A stretch of DNA of 64,000 nt, from assembly GCA_945829225.1 (NCBI GenBank), contig CALZTY010000001.1, forward strand, positions 1 to 64,000, given 5' to 3'. The DNA comes from an uncultured Bacteroidales bacterium (GTDB taxonomy: Bacteria > Bacteroidota > Bacteroidia > Bacteroidales > Muribaculaceae). Below the pieces are notes generated by a model that did no database searches, was not told the origin of the DNA, and saw only the letters and a program-made list of their open reading frames with translations. Of the stretch, positions 25,655 to 34,973 are shown one piece after another (the first letter of the stretch is position 1; each line of letters starts with the position of its first letter). Both the position numbers and the translations under genes were made by a program.

Positions 25655-25894
25655 ATGAAAAGTTTTTTTAATGGTGTATTATATGCCGGTATGGTAATAT
25701 TCATGGTCCTTGCCGTGTTTTTGTTGCTCCCCTTATTTATGAGTTTCAGCGCTAACTCCCCGACAGCAATCGTGATCTCCCTTATATACATATTCGCTTG
25801 CCTGTTTATGTCTGCCTTGGCATGGGTTGCATACAAAGGCTCGAAGTTTGTCGACAACATTGAGGAGCAAAAAGAGTTTGAAGTTAAAGAGTAA
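25655..25894 (+). CDS. Small two-helix membrane protein, paralogue-like
   Basis: A 79-residue protein with the same plan as its upstream neighbour: MKSFFNGVLYAGMVIFMVLA resembles MNKFYNGILAVGTILFLVFA, then a second helix and an acidic Lys/Glu tail. The two genes are 41 bases apart and probably arose by tandem duplication. The function is unknown. Confidence 0.65.
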   Translation: MKSFFNGVLYAGMVIFMVLAVFLLLPLFMSFSANSPTAIVISLIYIFACLFMSALAWVAYKGSKFVDNIEEQKEFEVKE

Positions 25895-25919
25895 TCAATC
25901 TCCAACAATGCATAAGCGG

Positions 25920-25997
25920 TTTCCGCTGATTATACGGCAAAAATATGCCTATAATCAGCGGAAACTCTTATTTTTTTACCACTTTCCGCTGATTATA
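25920..25997. repeat. Three TTTCCGCTGATTATA repeats upstream of the Fic gene
   Basis: TTTCCGCTGATTATA at 25920-25934, its exact reverse complement at 25950-25964, and a third direct copy at 25983-25997. The first two form a perfect hairpin extended by CGGC/GCC. The third overlaps the expected -33 position of the next promoter. They look like operator sites and, for the hairpin, possibly a terminator for the preceding genes. Confidence 0.6.
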
Positions 25998-26010
25998 GCC
26001 ACTTTTTTGC

Positions 26011-26018
26011 TATATTTG
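26011..26018 (+). promoter_or_regulatory. fic promoter -7 element
   Basis: TATATTTG, an exact TAnnTTTG match. The third copy of the 15-base repeat ends 13 bases upstream, so a protein bound to it would interfere with RNA polymerase. Confidence 0.55.
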
Positions 26019-26089
26019 CAGCGGATCATTGTGCTGTTGCACATAACACAAACTATTGTTTTGTGCAAAAAAAATTTAGAAAAAGAGAT

Positions 26090-26872
26090 ATGGCAACAGA
26101 TTTGGAAAGAATAGTGGCTCGCTATCGAGAATTAGGCATTGATGGACAGATAGATTACGATAAATTCTATCTGTACTCGCTGATTACTCATTCCACAGCC
26201 ATTGAAGGCTCCACGGTCACAGAATTGGAAAACCAAATATTGTTTGACGATGGAGTAGCAATAAGTGGCAAGAGTATTGCAGAGCTTAACATGAATATGG
26301 ACTTGAAATTTGCCTACGAGCGGGCAATATCTCTTGCCAAAGCACATACTCCTTACTCTATTGATATGCTCAAGATGCTCTCGGCTTTAGTGATGAAAAA
26401 TACCGGCAAGGAGTATCGTACAGTGCTCGGTGATTTCTCTTCGGCACGCGGGGATTTGCGCTTGTTAAATGTTACCGCTGGAGTGGGTGGGCGTTCGTAT
26501 ATGAATTATAGCAAGGTGCCCGCTAAGTTGCAAGATTTCTGCAGTCGCTTGAACGAGGCTCGATCTAATGCATCAGCGATGTATATGCAAGACCTTTATA
26601 ATATATCGTTTGATGCGCACTTTGACATAGCCACTATCCATCCGTGGGCAGATGGTAATGGAAGAATGGCTCGCTTGGTGATGAATATGTTGCAATTTGA
26701 GTTTGGCTTGGTACCATCCAAGATATACAAAGAAGACAAGGAAGCATATATCAAGGCATTGGTTGAGGCACGCGAGCAAGATAACCCGAATGTTTTCCGA
26801 AACTTTATGAGTGCAACGACTCAACGCAACATTGAAACTGAGATAGCCGCCTATCTCAAGTCGATTGATTGA
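26090..26872 (+). CDS. Fic-domain protein with N-terminal inhibitory motif
   Basis: A 260-residue Fic protein that should transfer AMP (or another nucleotide moiety) to target hydroxyls. The catalytic loop HPWADGNGRMAR (His184) follows the HPFxxGNGRxxR consensus with Trp in place of Phe. The N-terminal S35-TAI-E39-G40 matches the (S/T)xxxE(G/N) inhibitory helix, so it is a self-inhibited, class II-type Fic. The ATG at 26090 begins the first conserved helix. No antitoxin gene is adjacent, in agreement with an internal inhibitory helix. Targets are unknown. Confidence 0.9.
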   Translation: MATDLERIVARYRELGIDGQIDYDKFYLYSLITHSTAIEGSTVTELENQILFDDGVAISGKSIAELNMNMDLKFAYERAISLAKAHTPYSIDMLKMLSALVMKNTGKEYRTVLGDFSSARGDLRLLNVTAGVGGRSYMNYSKVPAKLQDFCSRLNEARSNASAMYMQDLYNISFDAHFDIATIHPWADGNGRMARLVMNMLQFEFGLVPSKIYKEDKEAYIKALVEAREQDNPNVFRNFMSATTQRNIETEIAAYLKSID

Positions 26873-26926
26873 CGAAGTAGTTTTTAGGAATTAATCATTT
26901 AATCACTATTAATTTATATAATAAAG

Positions 26927-27106
26927 ATGGAAACAAAAGCAAAAGTATTAGAGACAATGAAAGCCGCCGGCGAACCTCTCAACGCCGGTAAGATTGCCGA
27001 GCTCAGCGGACTCGATCGCAAGGAAGTGGATAAGGCTATGAAGCAGCTCAAGGACGAGGGCGCAATCGTGTCGCCCGTGCGCTGCAAATGGACCCCCGCC
27101 AACTAA
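26927..27106 (+). CDS. 59-residue winged-helix protein
   Basis: A very short protein starting at ATG 26927. Its sequence reads like a bare winged helix-turn-helix: [20 protein letters not shown], then [20 protein letters not shown], then EGAIVSP and CKWTPAN for the wing. Similar small proteins occur in Bacteroidales as stand-alone putative regulators. It lies between fic and dnaN, 54 bases after fic. DNA binding is inferred from the fold pattern only. Confidence 0.75.
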   Translation: METKAKVLETMKAAGEPLNAGKIAELSGLDRKEVDKAMKQLKDEGAIVSPVRCKWTPAN

Positions 27107-27133
27107 GAATTTTTCTTAAAAATACTGCGCGAA

Positions 27134-27166
27134 TATTGGTGGAAGCCAAAAAAATCATTAACTTTG
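27134..27166 (+). promoter_or_regulatory. dnaN promoter
   Basis: TAACTTTG (27159-27166) is an exact -7 match, with TATTGG (27134-27139) about 20 bases upstream as a degenerate -33. The dnaN ATG is at 27216. Confidence 0.5.
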
Positions 27167-27215
27167 TCAATTGATAGAAATCGCTTCAAACGCAACTAAA
27201 AACACTAAATATTAT

Positions 27216-28346
27216 ATGCGCTTCAGTATTTCCTGCAAAGTTTTTTGCAACGCTGTCACAGCAGTGAGCAAGGTGATTAACTCCAAGAACACCCTCACTA
27301 TATTAGACAATTTCCTGCTCGTAGTTGAGAACGAAAGCCTCATCGTCACCGGCTCGGATATGGAGAATGCGCTCACTGCGCGAGTTGCCATCACCGATGT
27401 CGAGGGCGCAGGTCGCTTCTGCATCGGCGCTCGCCGCTTGGTCGAGTTGCTCAAGGCTCTCCCCGACCAGGGCTTGACTGTCGAAATCAATGACAATACC
27501 CTCGAGGTGTCCATCAAGTATCCCGGCGGTGAGTACAACCTCAACGCTATCTCGGGCGATGAATATCCTACCTACAAGCCTGCCGATGACGACACAGAGC
27601 CTATCTCCTTCGAGATTGGCGCTCCCGCTATGCTCAAAGGCTTGGAATACACCCTCTTTGCCGTCGGCAAGGACGACTATCGTCCCATGATGAAGGGCGT
27701 TTACCTCGATATCGTCAAGGAGAAAATCACCTTTGTAGCCACCGATACACACAAACTTGTACGCTACATTGATAGCCGCGTCGAGCCGGGAGTAGTCGGT
27801 AACTGCATCCTCCCCGAGAAGCCCGCATCGGTAATCCGCAACGTCTTCACCAAGGATACTACCTTGCGCGTGACCATGAACCACCGCAACGCCACTATCG
27901 AGGACGATGAGTTCACCTTGCAGTGTGGATTTATCAACGGTCGCTTCCCGCCCTACGACCGCGTGATACCCCAGTCGTCGCCTTACCGCATCACTGTTGA
28001 CCGCGCCGCTCTGCTCAGTGCCGTGCGCCGCGTAGGTGTGTTTGTAGACCCTGGCTACGGCTTGGAGAAATTCAAGGCTACCGCCGAGAAGTTGCTCATC
28101 AAGAGCGAGGACAACAATATGTGTACCTGCGCTCGCGAGGTTGTGCCTTGCTCGTTCAATGGTCCCGAGATCATCATCGGCTTCAGCGCTCCATACCTCA
28201 TCGACTTCATGTCAATCCTCCCCACCGACGATATTTATATAGACTTGAGCGACCCCTCGCGTGCCGGCGTCTTCCGTCCCTCGGAGACCCCCGAAGGCAC
28301 CGACCTCATCTTCCTGCTCATGCCTATGAACGTCGACCACTTCTAA
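27216..28346 (+). CDS. dnaN: DNA polymerase III beta sliding clamp
   Basis: A 376-residue clamp made of three similar domains that encircles DNA and holds the polymerase. Recognised segments are VSKVINSKNTLTILDNFLL near the N-terminus, NGRFPPYDRVIP in the central part, and the C-terminal FLLMPMNVD. ATG at 27216 was chosen because it begins the first beta strand (MRFSISCKVF). It heads a run of tightly spaced replication and repair genes. It is not next to dnaA here. Confidence 0.95.
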   Translation: MRFSISCKVFCNAVTAVSKVINSKNTLTILDNFLLVVENESLIVTGSDMENALTARVAITDVEGAGRFCIGARRLVELLKALPDQGLTVEINDNTLEVSIKYPGGEYNLNAISGDEYPTYKPADDDTEPISFEIGAPAMLKGLEYTLFAVGKDDYRPMMKGVYLDIVKEKITFVATDTHKLVRYIDSRVEPGVVGNCILPEKPASVIRNVFTKDTTLRVTMNHRNATIEDDEFTLQCGFINGRFPPYDRVIPQSSPYRITVDRAALLSAVRRVGVFVDPGYGLEKFKATAEKLLIKSEDNNMCTCAREVVPCSFNGPEIIIGFSAPYLIDFMSILPTDDIYIDLSDPSRAGVFRPSETPEGTDLIFLLMPMNVDHF

Positions 28347-28358
28347 TCTCCACGCCCA

Positions 28359-29132
28359 ATGCCGTCGTTGAAAATCACGCGCCCCGTCGTTTTTTTCGAC
28401 TTGGAAACCACCGGGCTCAATCTTACTCACGACCGAATTGTTGAAATTTCGGTCGTGAAGATTATGCCCGGCAAGGAAACCGAGCCGATAGTCAAGACGC
28501 GCCGTGTCAATCCCGAGATGCCCATCTCACCCGAGGCTACCGCCGTGCATCACATCAGCGATGCCGACGTAGCCAATGAACCCACTTTCAAGCAAATAGC
28601 CCACTCGTTCGCTCAATTCATCAGCGGTTGCGATATCGCCGGCTTTAATTCAAGCCGCTTCGATATTCCCATGCTCGATGAGGAGTTTCGCCGCGCCGGA
28701 GTCGACTTCGACTTCCACCGTGCCCGCTTCATCGATGTGCAGACCATATTCCACAAGATGGAGCCGCGCACCCTCACCGCTGCCTACCGCTTCTACTGCG
28801 GCAAGGAATTGGAAGAGGCTCACAGCGCCAGAGCCGACACCATGGCGACTTACGAGGTGCTCCTGGCACAACTCAGTCGCTACGACAGTCTGCCCGGCGA
28901 TGTGGAGTCGCTCGCCAAGTTCTCCTCGCAGAACGACAATGTCGACCTTGCCGGGCGCATTATTCGCAACGAGCAAGGAGTGGAAGTGTTCAACTTCGGC
29001 AAGCACAAGGGCAAGCCCGTGGCTGAAGTCTTCAAGCGCGAGCCTGCCTACTATGATTGGATGCAAAATGGCGACTTCTCAGCCGACACCAAGGCTGTCC
29101 TCACTCGCCTATATATGAATATCAAGAAATGA
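28359..29132 (+). CDS. DnaQ-like 3'-5' exonuclease with ExoX-like C-terminal domain
   Basis: A 257-residue DEDDh exonuclease. Exo I is VVFFDLETTGLN, Exo II is AGFNSSRFDIPML, and Exo III is HSARADTMATYEVL; all metal-binding acidic residues are present. The C-terminal ~50 residues (VFNFGKHKGKPVAEVF ... DYDW-like YYDWM) match the short domain found at the end of ExoX-type nucleases. It may proofread or act in repair. It follows dnaN after 12 bases and its stop overlaps the coaBC start. Confidence 0.92.
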   Translation: MPSLKITRPVVFFDLETTGLNLTHDRIVEISVVKIMPGKETEPIVKTRRVNPEMPISPEATAVHHISDADVANEPTFKQIAHSFAQFISGCDIAGFNSSRFDIPMLDEEFRRAGVDFDFHRARFIDVQTIFHKMEPRTLTAAYRFYCGKELEEAHSARADTMATYEVLLAQLSRYDSLPGDVESLAKFSSQNDNVDLAGRIIRNEQGVEVFNFGKHKGKPVAEVFKREPAYYDWMQNGDFSADTKAVLTRLYMNIKK

Positions 29133-30346
29133 GCCACGCCACCGAGCCGTTACAGGGCAAGCATATAGTCCTCGGTATCACCGGGGGTATCGCCGCCTAC
29201 AAGGCAGCGGTGCTCACTCGTCTGCTGGTCAAGGCAGGTGCCGAGGTGCAAGTGATAATGACTCCCGCCGCCCGCGAGTTCATCACACCCCTCACCCTCG
29301 CTACCCTCAGCGGCAAGGGGGTAATCACCGAATTTTTCACCGCCAACACCGGCGAGTGGCACTCGCATGTGTCGCTCGGCTTGTGGGCTGATGCCATGGT
29401 CATCGCCCCGGCGACCGCCTGCACCATCGGCAAGATGGCACACGGCATAGCCGACAATATGTTGGTCACCTCATATCTGTCGTGCCGCGCACAAGTGTTT
29501 GTGGCGCCGGCTATGGACCTCGATATGATGGCTCACCCATCGACAGTTGCCAATATCAAGCGCTTGCGCTCCTATGGCAACATCATCATCGAGCCGGGCG
29601 AGGGCGAGTTGGCAAGTCACCTTGTGGGCAAGGGCAGAATGGCAGAGCCGGAGGAGATTGCCGACACCCTGCGCTCATTCTTTGCCTCCTCGGGCGACCT
29701 TGCCGGTAAGCACATCCTCATCACTGCCGGACCCACCTATGAGCGCATCGACCCGGTGCGCTTCATCGGTAATTTCTCCACCGGCAAGATGGGCTATGCT
29801 ATCGCCAATGAGGCTGCCCGCCGTGGCGCTCAAGTCACCTTGGTGAGCGGTCCGGTCAGCGGGTTGTCTGCCATTCCGGGGGTCAATGTGGTCAATGTGG
29901 AGTCGGCACGCCAGATGCTTGCCGCCGCTACCGAGGCATGGAAGACTGCCGATGTAGCCGTCCTCGCCGCCGCTGTTGCTGACTATCGTCCTGAGCACCA
30001 AGCCGATACCAAAATTAAGCGCGAAACCGACGACGTGGCTTCGCTCCCCTTGGTGCAAAATCCCGACATCGCCGCCACTCTTGGTGCCGCCAAGCGTCCC
30101 GGGCAGGTGCTTGTAGGCTTCGCTCTGGAGACCAACAACGCCATCGAGTATGCTATCGGCAAGTTGCAACGCAAGCACTTGGATATGATTGTAGTTAACT
30201 CTTTGGCTGATGCCGGCGCCGGCTTCGGCGTCGACACCAACAAGGTGGCTATCTTATATGCCGATGGTCGCCCGAGTGTCAACATACCATTGGAAAGCAA
30301 GTGCGACGTTGCCGCCGATATTATCAACAACATCCTCGCTCTATGA
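29129..30346 (+). CDS. coaBC: Bifunctional phosphopantothenoylcysteine decarboxylase/synthetase
   Basis: A 405-residue enzyme for two consecutive coenzyme A steps. The N-terminal CoaC flavodomain has VLGITGGIAAYKAA and MAPAT-like VIAPATACTIGKMAHGIADN; the C-terminal CoaB domain has ILITAGPTYERIDPVRFIGN and STGKMGYAIA. The ATG at 29129 overlaps the exonuclease stop. The next gene's ATG overlaps the coaBC stop, giving a coupled series. Confidence 0.96.
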   Translation: MSHATEPLQGKHIVLGITGGIAAYKAAVLTRLLVKAGAEVQVIMTPAAREFITPLTLATLSGKGVITEFFTANTGEWHSHVSLGLWADAMVIAPATACTIGKMAHGIADNMLVTSYLSCRAQVFVAPAMDLDMMAHPSTVANIKRLRSYGNIIIEPGEGELASHLVGKGRMAEPEEIADTLRSFFASSGDLAGKHILITAGPTYERIDPVRFIGNFSTGKMGYAIANEAARRGAQVTLVSGPVSGLSAIPGVNVVNVESARQMLAAATEAWKTADVAVLAAAVADYRPEHQADTKIKRETDDVASLPLVQNPDIAATLGAAKRPGQVLVGFALETNNAIEYAIGKLQRKHLDMIVVNSLADAGAGFGVDTNKVAILYADGRPSVNIPLESKCDVAADIINNILAL

Positions 30347-31257
30347 AACATATCAGCCGTTTGATAATCGCCATCCTCGCCTTGTGGGCTGTGCCTGCGC
30401 AGGCTCAGGAACTCAACTGTGTAGTCGAAATCAACACCGACCAGATTTCCGGCACTAACAAGTCGATATTCCAGACCCTCCAGGAGGCTATCAACGACTA
30501 TATGAATACAACCACCTTCACACCGGCACAATTTGCTGTAAACGAGAAGATTGACTGCCGTCTCTTCTTCACCATCAGCGAGTATGGCGACGATGGCATT
30601 ATACGTGGCGACCTGCAGGTGCAGTCGACACGCCCGGTGTACAACAGTTCGTACACAACCACCTTGATTAACTTCAAGGATACCAAGATTGACTTCTCAT
30701 ACACCGAGGGCGAGCCACTCATCTACTCGGTGAACAATATGGAGAGCCAAATTACCGCTATCCTCAATTTCTATGCCTATCTTATTCTGGCTGTGGACTT
30801 TGACTCCTTTCAGCAAAATGGCGGCGACCCATTCTGGGAGCGCCTCAAGATGATAGTGCAGATGGCTCAATCGTCGGGCGAAGTGGGTTGGAAAGCCTTT
30901 GAGGATACCAAGAACCGCAGCGCCGTGGTCAGCGCCTTCACCGAGGGCCGTGGCGGCGAGGCTATCCGCACACTCCTCTACAACTACCACCGCCAGGGAC
31001 TCGACCAGATGGTGCTGTCGCCCGACAAGGGTCGCGCCACGATAACATCCTCGCTTTCAGCCATCTCCACGGTATACGACTTGCAGCCGATGTCGGTGCT
31101 CCTGTCGATGTTCTGCGATGCCAAGATGGACGAGTTAGTCAATATTTACTCCAAAGCCCCTGCCGAGGAGCGCACCAAGGTATACAATATGCTCCAACCG
31201 ATTTATCCCGCCGAGGGCACGCGTTTGGAGAAAATCAAGAAAGGCGCTGAGAAATGA
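30343..31257 (+). CDS. DUF4835 secreted protein
   Basis: A 304-residue secreted protein with signal peptide IIAILALWAVPAQAQE. ELNCVVEINTDQISGTNKSI is the standard start of the Bacteroidetes family DUF4835, normally encoded between coaBC and recN. The middle contains NFYAYLILAVDFDSFQQNGGDPF, a conserved family segment. Function unsettled. It overlaps both neighbours by four bases. Confidence 0.9.
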   Translation: MKHISRLIIAILALWAVPAQAQELNCVVEINTDQISGTNKSIFQTLQEAINDYMNTTTFTPAQFAVNEKIDCRLFFTISEYGDDGIIRGDLQVQSTRPVYNSSYTTTLINFKDTKIDFSYTEGEPLIYSVNNMESQITAILNFYAYLILAVDFDSFQQNGGDPFWERLKMIVQMAQSSGEVGWKAFEDTKNRSAVVSAFTEGRGGEAIRTLLYNYHRQGLDQMVLSPDKGRATITSSLSAISTVYDLQPMSVLLSMFCDAKMDELVNIYSKAPAEERTKVYNMLQPIYPAEGTRLEKIKKGAEK

Positions 31258-32918
31258 TTTCGCACCTTCATATCACCAACTACGCACTCATCCGCGATAT
31301 AGAATTTGCCCCCGTTGCCGGTTTTAATATCATCACCGGCGAGACCGGTGCCGGCAAGTCTATTATCCTTGGCGCCATTTCGCTGCTTCGAGGCACTCGC
31401 GCCGATATGCGAGCCATCAGCAACCCCGACAGCAAGTCGGTAGTCGAGGCTGTTTTCACCATCGCTCCCGCCACACGCGCTCTCATCGAGCCTTTACTCG
31501 CCGATGCTGATATCGACAACAACGGCGATGAAATCATTCTGCGTCGCGAACTTCTTCCCTCGGGGCGCTCGCGTGCTTTCATCAACGATACGCCCGTCAA
31601 CCTCGCCACCCTTGGCGCTGTTGCCGATCGCCTCGTTGATATTCACTCTCAGCACAAAAATCTGCTGATTGCCGACCCGCAATTTCAACTCAAAGTTATC
31701 GACAGCATCGCCGGCAACGCCTCGCTGCTCGAGTCTTATCACAACATATATGCGCAGTATCGCCATGCCCTCAAGGAATTTGCCGATATGCGCCAATCTA
31801 TTGACAACACCCGCGCTGATGCCGATTACATCAAGTATCAACTTGATGAATTGAGGACTTTAAATCCTGTCGCAGGTGAAGATGATGAACTGAACGAGCG
31901 CCGCGAAGCCCTTGCCGACTCTGTGGACATAGCCACCGCCGTATCCGATGCCGGACAGTGCCTGGCATGGAGCGACACCAATGCTATTGATATGCTCGAC
32001 CGCGCTATTGAGGCGCTGCAGACGGCATCGTCAGATGAGATTTCGGCACTCGCCGCGCGTCTTGAAGTCGTCAAAGGCGAAGCCGAGGCTGTCGCATCGG
32101 CATTGGAGTCAATGGCTGGCTCGGTGGGCGATGCGCCCGAGCAGATTGCTCAAATCGATAGTCGCCTCGGTCGCCTCAACACCTTGATGGCTCGCCACAA
32201 GGTGAAATCTGCCGCCGAGTTGGCTGATATTGCACAGGCATTGAGCGAGCGTCTCGCAGCCCTCGATGATGCCGAAACCATCCTCGGGGATCTCGAGTCA
32301 AAGGCTCGTAGGCTCAAGAAGCAGGCACTCGAGGCTGCCACTGTCCTGTCGCAGCGACGCCGCGATACCGCCACAGCACTCGCCGAGCGCATCACCGAGG
32401 ATGCGCGTCCGCTCGGGCTTCCCAACCTTGTGGTTAACATTGATGTCGCTGTCGGCAAACTCAACCCCGATGGCATCGATACTGTCGACTTCCGCTTTGC
32501 CTTCAACAAAAATCAGGAGCCACAGTCGATTGGCGCCACCGCCTCGGGAGGCGAAATATCGCGTGTGATGCTCACCCTCAAGTCGATACTCGCCGACAGC
32601 GTCAACCTCCCCACCATCATCTTTGACGAAATCGATACCGGCGTGTCGGGCGATATCGCTGCGCGTATGGGCGCGATGATGCGCCGCCTCAGCCGCTCGA
32701 TGCAGGTACTTGCCATCACACACTTGCCGGCTGTCGCCGCCTGTGGCGAGCACCATTTCAAAGTTTTCAAGCGCGATGGCGACGATGCCACCGGCACATA
32801 TATCACCACCCTCGGCACCGAGGAGCGGCGTCATGAGTTAGCCGCTATGCTCGGCGGGCGTCCCGACGACCCCGCTGCCCTCGCTGCCGCAGATTCATTG
32901 CTTAATAATCACGAATAA
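31254..32918 (+). CDS. recN: DNA repair protein RecN
   Basis: A 554-residue SMC-like ATPase acting in double-strand-break repair. The Walker A is FNIITGETGAGKSI, the long helical arms lie around residues 160-370, the signature segment is TASGGEISRVMLTLKSILAD, and Walker B is PTIIFDEIDTGVSGDIAARM. All nucleotide-binding motifs are intact, and length is normal. It overlaps the DUF4835 gene by four bases and the methyltransferase gene by one base. Confidence 0.96.
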   Translation: MISHLHITNYALIRDIEFAPVAGFNIITGETGAGKSIILGAISLLRGTRADMRAISNPDSKSVVEAVFTIAPATRALIEPLLADADIDNNGDEIILRRELLPSGRSRAFINDTPVNLATLGAVADRLVDIHSQHKNLLIADPQFQLKVIDSIAGNASLLESYHNIYAQYRHALKEFADMRQSIDNTRADADYIKYQLDELRTLNPVAGEDDELNERREALADSVDIATAVSDAGQCLAWSDTNAIDMLDRAIEALQTASSDEISALAARLEVVKGEAEAVASALESMAGSVGDAPEQIAQIDSRLGRLNTLMARHKVKSAAELADIAQALSERLAALDDAETILGDLESKARRLKKQALEAATVLSQRRRDTATALAERITEDARPLGLPNLVVNIDVAVGKLNPDGIDTVDFRFAFNKNQEPQSIGATASGGEISRVMLTLKSILADSVNLPTIIFDEIDTGVSGDIAARMGAMMRRLSRSMQVLAITHLPAVAACGEHHFKVFKRDGDDATGTYITTLGTEERRHELAAMLGGRPDDPAALAAADSLLNNHE

Positions 32919-33667
32919 TGGAAGACTACATCTACGGCTTACGAGCCATCATCGAGGCTATCAAGGAAGACCGCCCTATAGATAAATTATTTGTCAAGCG
33001 CGATATTAGTGGCGACTTGGCAGGCGAGATGCTTGCCCTGGCACGCGAACACCGCATCGTGGTGCAACGTGTGCCCATCGAGCGCATCAATCGCATCAGT
33101 CGCAAGAATCATCAAGGCGCTATCGCCTTGATGTCGGCAGTGACTTATCACAACTTGGGCAATCTCGTCACATCTCTGTATGACGATGGTATTCTGCCTT
33201 TCATCGTCTTGCTCGACGGCATCACCGATGTTCGCAACTTCGGTGCAATCGCCCGCACAGCCGAGTGCTGTGGCGTCAATGCCTTGGTCATCGCCGAGCG
33301 TGGCTCGGTGTCGGTAGGAGCCGATGCGGTCAAGACTTCAGCCGGAGCCTTAATGTCGCTGCCCGTGTGCCGCGAGCATTCGCTCACTTCGGCAGTCAAG
33401 TTCCTCAAGGATAGCGGTTTCAATGTGGTCGCCGTGTCCGAGAAAGCCACGATGGGATATACCGAGTGTGACTACACCACCCCCACTGTGTTGGTGATGG
33501 GCGCCGAGGATAAGGGCATATCGCCCGAGGTCCTGCGGATGTGCGACAGCCATGTAGCCATCCCCATGTTCGGGCACATAGGCTCGCTCAACGTCAGCGT
33601 CGCCGCCGGCGTCCTCATGTATGAGGTGGTGCGCCAGCGTCTCAACGCCGACCTTGCCGTGCAATAA
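32918..33667 (+). CDS. rlmB: SpoU-family 23S rRNA methyltransferase RlmB-like
   Basis: A 249-residue SPOUT methyltransferase. The N-terminal domain (DYIYGLRAIIEAIKEDRPID) binds RNA. The C-terminal trefoil-knot domain has GITDVRNFGAIARTAECCG, VMGAEDKGISPEVL and IPMFGHIGSLNVSVAAGVLM, the three SpoU motifs. It is likely to 2'-O-methylate a guanosine in 23S rRNA; related TrmH-type enzymes act on tRNA, so the exact target is less sure. Its stop codon abuts the stop of the convergent guanine deaminase gene. Confidence 0.88.
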   Translation: MEDYIYGLRAIIEAIKEDRPIDKLFVKRDISGDLAGEMLALAREHRIVVQRVPIERINRISRKNHQGAIALMSAVTYHNLGNLVTSLYDDGILPFIVLLDGITDVRNFGAIARTAECCGVNALVIAERGSVSVGADAVKTSAGALMSLPVCREHSLTSAVKFLKDSGFNVVAVSEKATMGYTECDYTTPTVLVMGAEDKGISPEVLRMCDSHVAIPMFGHIGSLNVSVAAGVLMYEVVRQRLNADLAVQ

Positions 33668-34204
33668 TTAGTACTCGATTTTGTCGGTTTTTTTGGACCA
33701 ATCGCGGAATGCTTGGAGGGCTTGTGGGCGCATGAAGTGGTCGCAACGGATTGAGCGGCGGCTACGCGGGAGGTCCAATTGGTCGTAAATGAAGGAGTCG
33801 TCAAAGTCGATGGCTTTGGCATCAGCCTTGGTGTTACCGTAGCAAATGCGCTGAATGCCAGCCCAATAGAGTGCGCTGAGGCACATGGGACACGGCTCGC
33901 ACGATGAGTAGACCGTGGCGCCGGCGAGTTTGAAGTCGCCCACGGCGGCACAGGCGGCACGTATTGCCGACACCTCGGCATGTGCGGTGGGATCGTTATT
34001 GGCAGTGACTCGATTGACGCCGGTGGCAAGCACCTTGCCGTCGCGGACGATGACGGCACCGAAGGGTCCGCCGCCATTGGCGACGTTCTCGACCGATAGG
34101 TCGATTGCCATTTGCATATATTTCTCATCTTCAGCGCTATAACCGGTGAATACATCGTCGGTATCGGGCGCAAATTCTACTATGTTCTTAAGGTCTTCGT
34201 TCAT
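33668..34204 (-). CDS. guaD: Guanine deaminase (cytidine-deaminase fold)
   Basis: A 178-residue zinc deaminase. Zinc ligands and catalytic Glu are seen in DPTAHAEVSA (His75, Glu77) and CEPCPMC (Cys105, Cys108). The C-terminus (FMRPQALQAFRDW ... KTDKIEY) resembles that of Bacillus-type guanine deaminases, which close the active site with their C-terminus and convert guanine to xanthine. ATG at 34204 was chosen because it gives the normal length. A tRNA adenosine deaminase is the alternative, but the C-terminus does not fit it. Confidence 0.85.
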   Translation of the reverse strand: MNEDLKNIVEFAPDTDDVFTGYSAEDEKYMQMAIDLSVENVANGGGPFGAVIVRDGKVLATGVNRVTANNDPTAHAEVSAIRAACAAVGDFKLAGATVYSSCEPCPMCLSALYWAGIQRICYGNTKADAKAIDFDDSFIYDQLDLPRSRRSIRCDHFMRPQALQAFRDWSKKTDKIEY

Positions 34205-34226
34205 GGTGTATATATAATAATGTGTG

Positions 34227-34973
34227 TTAATAATCGCAGGAGGCGAGGGCGAAGTGTCGGTGGGCGGCACATTCGCGGATAGTGTGGTCGACGATGAGGT
34301 GGCGATTAGCCATAGCGTCGATAGTGGTCATCTCGTGCGACACCAGCATGGTGGTGCAGTTGGGCGCGAGCGATGCAATGAGGCGATAAATGTGAGCCTC
34401 GAAGTGCTTGTCGATATAACTCAGAGGCTCATCGAGCACGAGCAACTGAGGCTCGGCAACGATGGCGCGCCCGAGGAGGGCTCGCTGGAGTTGCCCGCCG
34501 GAGAGCCGTCCGATGGGACGGGCGGCGAGGTCGCTCATCTCGATTTGCTCAAGCACTTGAGCCACACGGGCATGGCGTTGCTCAGCGCTTATATTCTTGA
34601 TGCCCAAGAGTCCGGAGGCTACCACGTCCTCGACCGAGATGGGGAAGTGGCTGTCGACGCTATTCTTCTGGGGCAGATATCCCACGGCAGGGTGTCCCGA
34701 CGGGAAGGTGATAGAGCCAGCCGAGGGACGGAGCAATCCAAGGACCAGTCGCAGCAAGGTGGTCTTGCCACCGCCATTAGGACCCGTAATAGCCACAAAA
34801 TCACCACGATTGACCGTCAGATTGATATTGGTGAGGACCTCGCGACGCTCACGGTGAAAGCACACACTCTCAAGCGCCACCAACGGCTCGTCGGTGACAT
34901 TCAGCGTCACGGTCACCGGGTCGGTGTGGTGGCAGCAGGTGCCCAAGTGGCTCTCAATGTTGTGCAAGTCCAC
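34227..34973 (-). CDS. Zinc/manganese-type ABC transporter ATPase (ZnuC-like)
   Basis: A 248-residue ATPase with Walker [11 protein letters not shown]-loop YLPQKN, signature [14 protein letters not shown] and Walker [16 protein letters not shown]. The Q-loop and signature are close to ZnuC/MntB-type ATPases. An unusual N-terminal extension [11 protein letters not shown] precedes the normal fold and could bind metal. It overlaps the solute-binding-protein gene by 20 bases. No permease gene is adjacent. Confidence 0.88.
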   Translation of the reverse strand: MDLHNIESHLGTCCHHTDPVTVTLNVTDEPLVALESVCFHRERREVLTNINLTVNRGDFVAITGPNGGGKTTLLRLVLGLLRPSAGSITFPSGHPAVGYLPQKNSVDSHFPISVEDVVASGLLGIKNISAEQRHARVAQVLEQIEMSDLAARPIGRLSGGQLQRALLGRAIVAEPQLLVLDEPLSYIDKHFEAHIYRLIASLAPNCTTMLVSHEMTTIDAMANRHLIVDHTIRECAAHRHFALASCDY

